A DNA stretch of 64,000 nucleotides from contig NC_083610.1 of NCBI RefSeq assembly GCF_029168945.1, forward strand, positions 78,607,580 through 78,671,579, given 5' to 3'. This document shows, in pieces, positions 10,908 through 22,086 of the stretch (positions within the stretch are counted from its first letter, which is position 1; each line of letters begins with the position of its first letter). Below the pieces are notes generated by a model. It was not told the origin of the DNA. It worked only from the letters and a program-made list of their open reading frames with translations, and ran no database searches. Position numbers and translations under genes: made by a program. Origin of the DNA: Cannabis sativa (taxonomy: Eukaryota; Streptophyta; Magnoliopsida; Rosales; Cannabaceae).

Positions 10908-12113
10908 AAGAAGGGATTGTAACCCCTGGTTGTTTGGATTATTAGGCTAACGAGGCTGGTTGTATCCCTGGCCCTATCTTCTCACATAGTACTTAAAATG
11001 GCCTCGAGCAATGAGACTCTCTATCTCATCTTTCAACTGGCAACATTCTTTGGTCGTATGCCCGATATCTTTATGAAATTTACAGTATTTGTTTGGATCT
11101 CTTTTGCTTCGCAAATTCCTCATACGCTCGGGTTTACCAAAGGCTACCTTCTACTCATGTGCGAGGTAAATATTTTCCCGAGTTTCATTAAGCTCGGTAT
11201 AAATAGTATACAATGGCACATATTTGTCATGCTTTTTTTGTTTCTTTCTATCTTTCGACGGTTCCCGACCTCCGTCCTTTCTTTTCGGACCAAAAACCCA
11301 CGAGTTATCAATTCTTGTGGAAACAGTCCCTGCTGAAACATTGCTGGGCTTACCTCCCGAGCTTGTTTTCAACAAGTTCATTTCCTTTCGGGCTTCTTCC
11401 TTCCGGATGAACACTTGAGCTCTCTCATTGAACTCAGTGATATTTCGTATCGGACGTCCTTGTAGGTCATCCCACAATTCGCCCCTCGCGATTAATGGAT
11501 CAGTGGAGATTCCCACGTGAAGGGCTGTAAGTTGCGTGCTGTCATCCAAGTTTCTAACCCTATCAGAAGCTGTGCTAAAATGACTTAAGTACGCCTTAAG
11601 TGTTTCGTCAAGCTGCTGCTTTATATTGGTTAGCGAGGTCGCTTCGGGTCGTCTTTCCCTAGCGGCTTGGAATTGCTTCTTGAAATCCCTGGACAACTGC
11701 TCCCAAGAAATTATTGAGTGACGAGTGAACTTGTTAAACCAGCTACTTGCTGCTCCAACAAGCGAGGTGGGGAACAAAATACAACGTAAATTGTTCATCA
11801 TGTTACTCGCTCGCATTATCGTGTTAAAGTTATTCAAATGCGATACCGGATTTGTGGTTCCGTCATAAGACGACACATGCGGGTTTTTGAATCCCAAAGG
11901 AAAAGGGGTATTCATAATATTAGAGTGATACGGCTCAAGCTCCTCGTTAGAGTCGTATCCAAATGATTTCCCTATTTCCTCCACTTGATATCTCCTGAAC
12001 TTGTCCTCCAGCTCGTTTATCCGCAATTGGATTGGATCCTCTTGCTTTGGACGAAGCTGTTGGCGAAGATCAGGTTTCTTCCGATTCAAGTGCTCAATTA
12101 ATGAGTTACTCAA
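10908..12113 (-). pseudogene. gag: Tat-A gag
   Basis: The minus-strand frame encodes a retrotransposon gag of about 320 residues (12113-11151). It includes the [19 protein letters not shown] core, [11 protein letters not shown] and the basic KDRKKQKK tail, ending at a TAG (11151-11153). Past that stop the same frame runs on to a Cys/His segment (YCKFHKDIGHTTKECCQLK, about 11040-11100) and then two more TAG codons before the protease. There is no ATG at the left-truncated N-terminus. The frame runs into LTR sequence at about 12113, so the 5' end, leader and PBS are deleted. Confidence 0.92.
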
Positions 12114-12253
12114 TTAATGAGTTTACAGTCAGCGGGTTGCAAATATACTTTAGTACTTACTCAATTAATGAGTTATTCCATAAAAAGATATGGCACCGAT
12201 TCACATTCTCTTTATCTTGACACGTGTCCTCCAACCGAATTTCGGGTATAACA
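12114..12253 (-). mobile_element. Tat-A 5' LTR remnant
   Basis: These bases match 3733-3863 with few differences, ending GGGTATAACA where the other copy ends GGGTATAACCA. The fragment abuts gag directly, so PBS, leader and most of the LTR are missing. A small repeat of 'ctcaattaatgag' occurs at the joint (12093-12121) and may mark the deletion point. Confidence 0.75.
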
Positions 12254-13264
12254 AGTTATATCAGTAAACAAATGAACGAATCCTCATCTTCTCTTTTCGA
12301 CTAAAGCCTCTCCCTCCTATATCTATTTTCTTTGATTTTTAGTCCAAAACCTAGCGATCTAAGCTCCGGTAGTAGCAGGATAGTAAATTCTTAAAGCGAG
12401 AAAGCTTAAGGTATGGCTTAATTACGCTTTAAGCTAAAAATAATTAGATTTGTAAAGGAGTTTTTTGAATTTTAATATTTATGAAGGTTCTGACCTTATA
12501 GAATTGTTCTCGGGTAGTCATGGGACTAGTTTCGTTGTTTACTTGTTGAGTTTGAGATGATTTTGAGTTAGAAATCGAGTTTGGAACTTTTTAAAGCTTA
12601 GGTTCGAGCTTTAATGGAGTTTTTCGTTTAAGGGCTCGATTTTAATTTTTGTTATGTAAGGATTGTTGTATATATGGTATATATGTGTACTATGAAGTTT
12701 GGAATGATTTGGATAGGTTTCGAGGTTGTTTCGGTGAGTGCGAAATTTGAGATTTTCGTACCCAAAAATAACCTGCCATTTCTGGAAATTCTAGTGAGAT
12801 CTAGAATCGTATTTTTATCATAACTTTTTACTCGGGTGTCTGTTTTGGATGTTCTATATACCATTTTGAAGCTTGCGACAAGCCCTATCATATGGTATAT
12901 ATTTTAGAGCCAAAATATAAATTTTATTTTAGTGTATTTAAACTACGAGATTTGGTAGGAAACCTTAGGTTGTCTTTTGCAACTTTTAAGCAATGTTTTG
13001 AGATAAATACTTAGTAGTTTACTATTGTTATGACATAGGGCCCGGGATCATCGATTGTACTCCAAGTTGGTCGGCCAACATACCTGAATCGAAACTTGAG
13101 GTAAGAAAAGTATATTGCACTGCATAATACATTATGTTGTAATACAAGTAATAGTGTTATGAATTGATTAATATTGAGATTGAGATATAGTTAACATTGT
13201 TATATAGTAAAATGATTGATTGGTTAAGCAATGGTAATGTAATAATAATATGAATGTGATATAC

Positions 13265-13990
13265 AAGCTCACCTAATTAGGTGATGTGATACTCTTGGCG
13301 ACGTACCAGGCATAGGTATGGGCGTCAGTGACATATGAGTACCGAGCGTAGGTACAGGCTCACCTGATTAGGTGATGTGATACTCCTAGCGGCGTACTGG
13401 GCGTAGGTACGAGTGTCAGTGACATATGAGTACCGAGCGTAAGTACAGGCTTACTTGATTAGATGATGTGATACTCCTCACGACGTGTAGACATAGGCGT
13501 CAGTGATATGAAAATTTCTATGTTATGTCATAGAATGAAATTGTGGTAGGGTTTCCTCCTGACGATGTGTAGATACAGCGTCAGTGATATGAAAATTTCC
13601 AGGTTATGGCATAGAATGAAAGCATTGTAGGGTTTCCTCCTGGCAACGTGTAGATACAACGCCAGTGATATGGAAATTGCTAGCTTATGGCATAGAACAA
13701 AACCATTATAGGGTATCGCCCTATCGACGTGTAGATACGAGCATCAGTGACATATGATAAGTACCGGGCGTAGGTATAGGCAAGTCTGATTAGGCAATGC
13801 AATATATTGGTGCCACGTTATGGCATGGGCTCACCTGATTAAGTGGTGCAATTATATGATATGTGGGTGCAAGTTTTTGGCATGGCTCACCTGATTAGGT
13901 GATGCAATTGTGCGATATATGGTGCCATGCTATGGCACATGCTTGCCTGATTAGGCAATGCAATACAAGATTATCAGACTAAAGCATCAA
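13265..13990 (+). repeat. Minisatellite within the chromovirus LTR
   Basis: At least eight degenerate units recur. Each combines 'ctcacctgattaggtgatg' with a 'gcgtaggtac' and/or 'ggcgtcagtgacat' block, at spacings of roughly 60-100 bases. Variants replace 'aggtgatg' with 'aggcaatg' or 'aagtggtg'. Each unit contains a short inverted repeat (CACCTgattAGGTG) able to form a small hairpin. A shorter version lies at 39120-39330. Confidence 0.85.
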
Positions 13991-14052
13991 CTTGCTTGAT
14001 TAGGCAATGTGATGTAATAAAGATGGTTAACATGTATATATAATTTATATTA

Positions 14053-14427
14053 GGGTAAATAGTGGCATAAGTTCCCAAAGTTTCAAGTTTGTAAGTGGCA
14101 TAATCCCAATGTTTATTTTTAGTGGCATAAGTATCCAATGTTTATAAAACTGTAATTTTCTCTAATTTCGTCAGTACAAACTCTGTTATTTTTTTAAATA
14201 GGCCACATATAAGGTCCAGATTCTAGATCATTGAGTCTAGACAGAAATATATAGTATCAGTTACTTCCAAATGTTTCTTTAATAAATTCAAAACGGAGTC
14301 TGTGCTGACAAAATTAGAGGAAAATTACAGTTTTACAAACATTGGGTACTTATGCCACTAAAAATAAACATTGGGTTTATACCGCTTACAAACTTAAAAC
14401 TTTGGGTACTTATGCCGCTATTTACCC
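14053..14427. mobile_element. Long-TIR MITE, Mutator-type (9-bp TSD)
   Basis: The two ends form an inverted repeat of well over 100 bases, starting GGGTAAATAGTGGCATAAGT and ending in the complement of GGGTAAATAGCGGCATAAGT. The flanks are a perfect 9-bp duplication TTTATATTA (14044-14052 and 14428-14436), the size made by Mutator-like elements. There is no coding capacity. It explains why this LTR is longer than its relative at 35990. Confidence 0.92.
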
Positions 14428-15056
14428 TTTATATTATTAAATGAATATTATTCCTATTATTGGTATAAATAATAAATGAATATTTTTCCTATTATTGGTA
14501 TAATGGTTTTGTATTACCAGACATCTGTACATTGATGCTTATTCATGGCAGATGCCAGTAGTGCTTTGTATTTCATCTTATGAACAATGCGTAATGGTTT
14601 GATTCTGATTGTGTATAAATGATAATATTCGAATAATAAAGTATATGATTATTATTGCTTTTCTTGCTGAGTCCTTGTGACTCACTGGTGCTATGCGGTG
14701 CAAGTAAGGGTAAGAAAAAGTTAGAGTTGCCATGAGGTGACTACCTTCTCTAGCAATGTACATATTGACCCCACCGGCTTGTGTACTGAGTTGCCAGGAG
14801 TTGTTTTGGACTGGCTGTATCTACTGTATTTGAATTATGTTTTGAATTGCTATTGTCTACAACCTTTTGGGTAAATCTTTTTATAATAGGGATCCTCAGA
14901 ACACCTTGTTACTGTCGTTATAATGTTCACTTTAAGTCATTTATTTTAGTCAAGTTTTTAATATTCTCACAATTTTTTAATAATTAATTAATATATTAGT
15001 ATTAATCTAGTTTATAAAATCACACACGTGACATCCTTATGAAGTAGGGCGTTATA

Positions 15057-16420
15057 GCATTTGTCTTGTGAACTCCACTTAGAAGGGAGTTCACCTGTTA
15101 CTAAGTAGTTAACAATGTGCGCACACAACGGTAACTTAGTAACAACAAAAAATTGTTCATCATGGAAATCATCATGAATATTTGGGCCATCAGCAGGATC
15201 ACTGAATTCAAGTTGAGACAAGTGATCTGCAACTACATTCTCAACACATTTCTTGTCCTTAATTGTTATGTCACATTATTGCAAGAGGAGGATCCACCTT
15301 ATTAAGTGTGCCTTAGTATCCTTTTTGGAAATGAGATACTTAAGGGCGAAGTGATCTGTGAAAATTGTAATAGGTGATCCAATCATGTAAGCTCATAATT
15401 TGTTAAGAGCAAAGACAATGGCAAGCAACTATCTTTTAGTAGTGATAGTTCATTTGAGCACTATTAAGAGTTCAAATTGTATAGTAAATAACAAAAAGTT
15501 TCCCCTCCCTTTGTTTCCCAAGAAGAGCTCCAACAGAAAAATTACTGGCATCACACATGATTTTGAAAGGAAGAGTCCCATTGGGTGACTGAATAATGGG
15601 AGCAAAAGTGAGTGAATTGACAAGTGTTTTGAAGGACTCCTCACACTTTGGTGTCCACTCAAAAGTAGCATCTTTGGCTAGGAGGTTGCATAATGAACGA
15701 GAAATCATTGAAAAATTTTGTACGAACCTCCTATAGATACCAGCATGGCTAAGGAATGATCGGATGCCTTTGACAGTCATAAGAGTAGGCAATTTAGAGA
15801 TGAGGTTTATTGTAGATTTATCAACTTCAATCCCTCTTTTAGAAACAATGTGGCCTAGGATAATGCAAGAAGATACCATGAAATGGAACTTTTCCCAATT
15901 AAGCACAAATCTTTTCTCGATGCATCCTTTTAAAACGGCTTCAAGATAGAGAAGACATACGTCAAAAGATTTTCCAAAGACAGTTATGTCATCCATGAAA
16001 ACTTCCATAGTTTGTTCAATCATGTCACTAAAAATGCTCATCATGCATCTTTGGGAAGTGGCTGGTGCATTACACATTCCAAATGGCATACGCCAAAAAG
16101 CATATGTGCCAATAGGACAAGTGAAAGTGGTATTTTCTTGGTCCTCTAATGCAATCTCAATCTGATATAACCTGAATAACCATCAAGAAAGCAATAGAAA
16201 GGACGACCAGTGACATGCTCAAGAATTTGATCAATGAATAGTTGAATAGGAGTAGAAAATGATCTTTATGGGAGGCACCATTTAATTTTCGATAATCAAT
16301 GCACATGCGCCAATCCATCATAGTTCTTGCGAGAACAAGGGCCCCTTTTTATTTTGGACCACGGTAACACCCGATTTTTTAGGCACTACTTGAACTGGAC
16401 TGACCCATTTACTGTCAGCC
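15057..16420 (-). pseudogene. pol: Athila-type reverse transcriptase and RNase H (decayed)
   Basis: The longest intact piece (16089-15472, 205 residues) reads MPFGMCNAPATSQRCMMSIF, then the catalytic box VFMDDITVFG, then the ILGHIVSKRGIEVDK thumb and a partial RNase H (CDASNFSVGALLG). This combination is typical of Athila pol. Upstream, to about 16400, the fingers (WRMCIDYRKLNGA) survive only in shifted frames. Downstream, to 15057, RNase H continues in fragments and breaks off at the chromovirus LTR. No integrase remains. Confidence 0.88.
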
Positions 16421-17748
16421 ACCAGGTAAATGATAGTCGCATCAAGAATTTTAAGTACATTTGTTACCACTTCTTTCATTGGTAGGTTCAGTCTCCTTCA
16501 TGGGATAGTCTCTTCTTCTAGATTAATTCGATGGGTGCAAATTTGAGGGCTAATACCTTTGATATCAACAAGCATCCAACCTATTGCAAGTTTGTATTTT
16601 TACAGTAGCTTGAGTAACTATAACTCTTGAGAAGGTTGAAGGTTGGACGGGATGATAACTAGAAAGGTTTTTCCATCCCTGAGAAAAATATGTTCAAGCC
16701 CCTAGAAGTTGGTTCAATTGAATATTTTGAGTCTCTTCACCAGAAGTTTTTAGCGTTCCCCTCTCACGGGGTAGCGCTTCAAAGTAAGGCTTCCAAAATT
16801 TCTTCTCTCTGTTTTGTGTGTCCAAGTGATCAACATCGAGAGCAGACTCGACAAAACTAGGATTTTCATTTTCAAAGTGGGAAAGGATTTTATCAAGATT
16901 AACAAAATTTCTTTTCAATTGAATCTCCTTTGAAACAAGATTGTCAATCATGAATGTTTGATGACATTCATTATCCTCTTAGAGTTGCTTCCCAATGTGG
17001 AAGATGTTGACATCAAGTGTCATATTTCCAAATGACATTTTTAGTAGACCATTCTGACAATTGATCAAAGCATTTGCAGTGGCAAGGATGTGGAAGATGT
17101 TGACCTCAAGTGTCATATTTCCAAATGATATTTTTATTAGACCATTATGATAATTGATAAAAGCATTTGTAGTGGCAAGGAATGGTCTTCTCAATTTGAA
17201 CAAGAACATCCTTAATGATACCTTAAGGATTTTTGATGGAGCAGTCAGAAAGTTGTAGCACAATAGATGTTTGCTTCATTTCTCTAAGACAAAGTTGCCA
17301 GTACATAGAGTAAGGCATGAGATTCACACTCGCGCTAAGGTCAAGGAAAGCTTGGCTGACTTCATGAGTCCCAATTTAGCATGAAATGGTGGAAGAACCA
17401 AGATCTTTGTATTTTGGCAGTATATTTTGTTCGATCACCGGACTCACTTGTTCAGTTAAGAAAGAAGTCTTCTTGATATGGTGCTTTCTCTTAGTAGTGC
17501 ACAAGTCCTTGATGATTTTGGCATAAGCTGGCACTTGTTTTATGATGTAGAGTAAAGGAAGATTAATCTTCACTTCTGTCAAGTGCTCAAGGAGTTCTAC
17601 TCAGTTTTTAAGAATTTTCCCAACAGGTTTAAGAGCCTAAGGAAATGACACTTTAGGTTGAGCATTTATTGGTGCACTGTCAGGGGAAACTTTTGGATTG
17701 AAGTAGTGGTTTTGATGGATGGATCTTCCAAAGTTTTACCACTTCTTG
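16421..17748 (-). pseudogene. pol: Athila-type protease and gag-pol linker (decayed)
   Basis: Recognisable minus-strand pieces are a YAKIIKDLCTTKRKH segment (17582-17376), the protease-like FLDLSASVNLMPYS at about 17330-17370 and a GIIKDVLVQIEK segment after it. The usual DLGAS active site reads DLSAS, a Gly to Ser change. A local duplication is also visible: 'caagtgtcatatttccaaatga' and its surroundings occur at about 17010-17090 and again at about 17101-17180, an internal tandem duplication of about 92 bases. Several stops and shifts make it non-coding. Confidence 0.8.
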
Positions 17749-19189
17749 TGTGACAGTCAGTAGTCCCGTGATCCGTAAGGGGAAATACCGGATAAGCTGT
17801 ATAATCTCACACCGCCTGGGGAAGGTCAAGTGGGATGATTCTAAGACTGTGTAGGTATGGAACTACACAGTTGAATAGAGCTTAAATGGATTGATTGGTA
17901 CTACCTATATCAACAAGGTGCATCTTGTTTTTCGGTAGCCCATCATGAAAGAACTCCACAGTTAAGCGTGCTTGGCCTGGGGCAATTTCAGGATGGGTGA
18001 CCTCCTGGGAAGTTTTCCCAGGAAGCGTGCGAGTGAGGAAAAAGCACGTTGAAAACACTCGTGTTGGTCTGTAGGGCCAGTCATCAATCCAAGAAGCAGC
18101 CAGAGTGACGTACTCGTGTATAAGAGCCATCATTCCGTGGGTGTAAGGACCCAATGGAGGCTTGAAGCGGGGACGTTACAAATGGTATCAGAGCCTTGAC
18201 CCAGCCGGAAGTGTGGTCGACGAGGACGTCGGACCCCGTAAGGGGGGGGTGATTGTGACAGTCAGTAGTCCCGTGATCCGTTAGGGGAAATACCGGGTAA
18301 GCTGTACAATCTCACACCGCCTGGGGAAGGTCAAGTGGGATGATTCTAAGACTGTGTAGGTATGGTACACAGTTGAATAGAGCTTAAATAGATTGATTGG
18401 TACTACCTATATCAATAAGGTGCATCTTGTTTTTCGGTAGCCCATCATGAAATAACTCCACAGTTAAGCGTGCTTGGCCTGGGGCAATTTCAAAATGGGT
18501 GACCTCTTGGGAAGTTTTCCCAAGAAGCGTGCGAGTGAGGAAAAAGCACGCTGAAAACACTCGTGTTGGTCTGTAGGGCCAATCATCAATCCAAGAAGCA
18601 GCCAGAGTGACGTACTCGTGTATAAGAGCCATCATTCCGTGGGTGTAAGGACCCAATGGAGGCTTGAAGCGGGGACGTTACAAATGGTATCAGAGCCTTG
18701 ACCCAGCCGGAAGTGTGGTCGACGAGGACGTCAGACCCCGTAAGGGGGGGGTGATTGTGACAGTCAGTAGTCCCGTGATCCGTTAGGGGAAATATTGGGT
18801 AAGCTGTACAATCTCACACTGCCTGGGGAAGGTCAAGTGGGATGAATCTAAGACTGTGTAGGTATGGGACTACACAGTTGAATAGATCTTAAATGGATTG
18901 ATTGGTACTACCTATATCAACAAGGTGCATCTTGTTTTTTCGGTAGCCCATCACGAAAGAACTCCACAGTTAAGCGTGCTTGGCCTGGGGAAATTTCAGG
19001 ATGGGTGACCTCCTGGGAAGTTTTCCCAGGAAGCCTGCGAGTGAGGACAAAGCACGCTGAAAATACTCGTGTTGGTCTGTAGGGCCAGTCGTCAGTCCAT
19101 GAAGCGGCCAGAATGACGCACTCGTGTATAAGAGCCATTCATTCCGTGGGTGTAAGGACCCAATGGAGACTTGAAGCGGGGACGTTACA
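17749..19189 (+). mobile_element. Cassandra TRIM array: three LTRs, two internal regions
   Basis: LTRs lie at 17749-18180, 18254-18682 and 18756-19189 (432, 429, 434 bp). Each starts TGTGACAGTCAG and ends GGGGACGTTACA. The two 73-bp internal regions (18181-18253, 18683-18755) hold only a primer-binding site TGGTATCAGAGCC (complementary to initiator-Met tRNA) and a G-rich PPT. Perfect 5-bp duplications TCTTG flank the whole array (17744-17748, 19190-19194). Every LTR carries a 5S rRNA-like block, the defining trait of Cassandra. The array sits in the Athila gag-pol in the opposite orientation. Confidence 0.95.
17917..18030 (+). ncRNA. 5S rRNA-like sequence in Cassandra LTR
   Basis: This block resembles plant 5S rRNA across the internal Pol III promoter. 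It has an A-box-like 'cagttaagcgtgcttgg' and a C-box-like 'ggatgggtgacctcctggg' at the correct spacing. The sister copies are 18419-18532 and 18924-19038. In 18419-18532 the C-box region is altered ('aaatgggtgacctcttggg'), so Pol III binding may be weaker there. The flanks diverge from true 5S, so it is element-borne, not an rDNA unit. Confidence 0.88.
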
Positions 19190-19194
19190 TCTTG

Positions 19195-20620
19195 TTGTGA
19201 TGGTGTTAACCCCTTTAACAATGGGATCATTAGAGGTGGAGGATTCAGCCATTGTTGCCCTTGTGCATTTAATTGAGGCTGGGAAGGATGTTTTCCTTTC
19301 TCAGAAATAGCCAAGGATGCGGTCAATTTCGAAAATTGAGTTTTCATTTCTTGTACATCTTCCTTTAATTGGCAATTCATTTTATAATGGTCCTCGATGA
19401 ATGCATGAATGGTACTTTCAAGAGAATTGTTTTTTAGCATTGTATTGAGGCATAGGATATGCCTTTGGAGGTTGAGCTTAATTCTCATTTCTCCATTGTC
19501 CTCCAGATGTTTGAGCTTGGTTGGAACTATCTCTTCAGCTGAAATTTAGGTGGTTGCTCCATCTGAAGTTCTACGTATGGCTGAATGGCTTGTTATATTG
19601 CCCTAAGGCATTACATTGCTCCTCATGAACCCCCTCATTTCATTGTAAACTAAGCAGTCCTTAGCTAAATGCTCATTTTCTCCACAAACAAAATAAGGTT
19701 CAAGTGGTCTTGTTTGTGCTTGGGCATCCATGCGCCCTTTTTGGCCATCTTTAGTTGTAAGGATTTTAATTTTCTTTTTTAAAGCTTTGACTTGGGCCTT
19801 TAAGTTGTCCTTTTCCCGAAGTTGGTAAATCTCCGCTGGTCGATTTCTATTGGTGCTTTCAGCTACACTTGGACTAGTCCATGTCTGAGATTTTTCAACA
19901 AGCTCAATGAGAAACTCAAGAGCTTCTTTGATTTCCTTTTGATGGAACTCCCTGTTGCACATCATTTCTACGAACTGGCGCTCACGACTTGTGAGGCCTT
20001 TGTAGAAGTAGGTGACGATGTGCCAACTCTCGTACTCGTGATGTGGACACTGACTTAAGAGTTCTTTAAATCTCTCCCAGACTTCATAAAATGTTTCATT
20101 GTCTTTTGGAAAAATATTGAGATTTGTCTTTTCAAACTACTGGTCTTATTGATAGAGAAATATTTTACGAAGAATGTTTTGGTCATTTCATCCTATGTTC
20201 CGATAGACTTAGATCTCAAATAATACAACCAACTTTTAGCTTTATCCTTCAAGGAAAAGGGGAAAAACTTTAAGCGTGCATCATCATTGATGGTTGCTCG
20301 ATCAAAAAAAGTGTTAAAAACTTACTCAAATCCCTAATATGCACATATAGATTTTCATTTTTTATTCCATGAATAGTTGGCAAAACCTGAATAATATCGC
20401 GTTTGACACCGAGACTTGGCATATTAGGTGGAAATATAAAGCATGATGGTATGGAAGTTTGGTTGGGGTGAAGGTAATCATTAAGTATTCTCTGTTGTGT
20501 TTCATTATTATTATTCATTGCAAAAGGATTACCGATTATCGTGTGAATGGGGGAAGGAGTAGTAGATGGATTGAAAGAAGTTTCACCAAAAGTAGTTTCA
20601 TAGGAAGAAGAGTTACTCAT
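19195..20620 (-). pseudogene. gag: Athila-type gag
   Basis: The N-terminal part (20620-20270) starts MSNSSSYETTFGE and includes NMPSLGVKRDIIQVLPTIHG. The C-terminal part (19965-19603) carries REFHQKEIKEALEFLIELVE and a zinc knuckle (FVCGENEHLAKDC, about 19660-19700). The middle (about 19970-20265) is broken by shifts, though SKSIGT- and KFFPFSLKDKAK-like stretches can be made out on the minus strand. The 3' portion (19195-19600) is more decayed. The ATG at 20620 is a plausible original start. Confidence 0.85.
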
Positions 20621-20646
20621 CCACTTTTGTTTGCTTTTTTTTTTTT

Positions 20647-21732
20647 AGAATAATTAGTATTTTTTTCCCCTGAACTTTTGGCACTACCTAATTTTGCCCC
20701 CTAAAATATACGACTTGTTAAAAATTCTTTCTAAAAATATAACAGTTACATAATTATGCCCCTTCTATTAGGTTCTGTTTCTTTTACCGTTAAAAATTAG
20801 TATTTTTACCCCCTCAACTTTGATCAATACAAAAAATTTTCTCCTTTTATTAACAAAAATTAATTTTAAAAATTATAATATTCTATTTTTTAAAATAATT
20901 ATAATATTCTATTAATTCAAAATAAAATTATTAAAAAATTAAATAAAAATATTAAATTAATTAAAAAATATTAATTTTAGTTAAAAAAATTAAATTATGA
21001 CTAAAAAATATTTGCAAACTTTATTTTATTTATAAACACGTATCTTAAAAAATCAAATTAAAATTATTGAGATTCTAATAAATAATTTAATTAAACTAAG
21101 ATTTTTTGAAGAAACAATCAAACTTATTTATATTTATAAATTTATACCTTAATAAATAAAAAATAATAATTAAAAATTCAATAAAAATATAAAATTATTT
21201 TGAAAAAAAATTGTAAATTAAACTAAAAAAAATATTATGTTTACTTAAACAAATCTACATTTTTTAATAAAAACAAAATATACTCAAGTTTATTCCTATA
21301 AAATTTAGTTTTTACAAAAATTAAATTTTAATATATTTTTTCAATATCTAAATGAAATTTCTATTAATTTCTTTTTTATATCTCTTAATTAGTTTTAAAA
21401 TTTTAATTTATTTATTATTTTTTTTAACCATTCAAAATGGTTTTTTTCTTAAGATCTAAATTAATATTTTAAGATATACTAAAAAAAAATATTGAATCTT
21501 TTTCATTTTTATTTTTAGGGGCTCCGATTTGATAGTTATCAAAGTTTAGGAGGTAAAGTTGCTAATTGACAAAGACACTTCATCATTTAAATAGAATAAT
21601 GGGATGAAACCTAACATAAGGACTAAATTTCTATAAATGTAAAAGTTCAGGGGGATTCTTAACAAACCGTATAATTTATTGGCCAAAATCAGTATTGTCG
21701 AAAGTTCAGGGGGTAAAATTGCTAATTATTCT
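20647..21732. mobile_element. Long terminal-inverted-repeat element (AT-rich, non-autonomous)
   Basis: The left end reads AGAATAATTAGTATT and then CCCCTGAACTTTTGGCA. The right end is the complement of AGAATAATTAGCAATTTTA then CCCCCTGAACTTTCGAC. Similarity between the arms extends about 80-100 bases. There is no ORF and the core is very AT-rich. Flanks are T-runs on both sides, so the duplication length cannot be read. Long TIRs suggest a Mutator-type MITE, but this is unproven. It lies just upstream of the Athila gag start. Confidence 0.75.
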
Positions 21733-22086
21733 TTTTTTCTTAATATAATTTTTTTTGGTTCAACTTCCCAGGTTACTTTGGAGGTTTTAGAATGGTCCTT
21801 CACAACTTACTAGAACTCTCTGGGGTTACCAAGAATGTGTGAGGGGTTTACCAACTTTTTCGACCAAAAACCTTTCTAAGAAGGAATGAGCTGTTTATTT
21901 TTGATAGAAAAATATTGTTTTTGTTATAGTAAAGAGAAAAAATGCAATATTACAATGATTAACACAAAAATATTCCCAGGCCAATTGGAAATGTCCAAGG
22001 TATCGCTTCGTCCCAATCTTGCCTAGACAGAACCGAAGTTTCTAGGTAAGGTGGAGGATACACTAACACAAACCTTATTTTAAAAC
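21733..22086 (-). other. Athila leader, distal part
   Basis: This is non-coding sequence between the Athila gag and its PBS. It is split from 24727-25225 by the LINE. Nothing else is recognisable. Confidence 0.5.

Larger units (their letters stand above)
12254..15056 (+). mobile_element. Chromovirus LTR (plus strand), probably solo
   Basis: The last about 480 bases match 39350-39840, including the 'cttgctgagtcc...gtgactcac' block and the end 'tagggcgttata'. The block near 13040-13110 (gggcccgggatc, then ggtcggccaaca) is matched in reverse complement near 36745-36800 inside the minus-strand chromovirus LTR. No coding sequence is present. The start is uncertain because I found no clear TG terminus or duplication. 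It directly abuts the decayed Athila pol at 15057. Confidence 0.7.

Noticed and set aside
13265..13990. CRISPR-like array
   Set aside because: Repeats are variable in length, without unique spacers of constant size, and lie in an LTR of a plant retrotransposon.
17917..18030. Genuine 5S rRNA gene
   Set aside because: The A- and C-box regions match, but the ends differ from plant 5S and the block is embedded in a TG...CA LTR with PBS and target duplication. It is Cassandra, not rDNA.
17882..19138. Repeated antisense ORFs of about 70-90 residues (for example 18154-17882, 18656-18384) in every Cassandra LTR
   Set aside because: They lie opposite the 5S-like block, repeat only because the LTR repeats, and break in diverged units. 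They are chance open frames.
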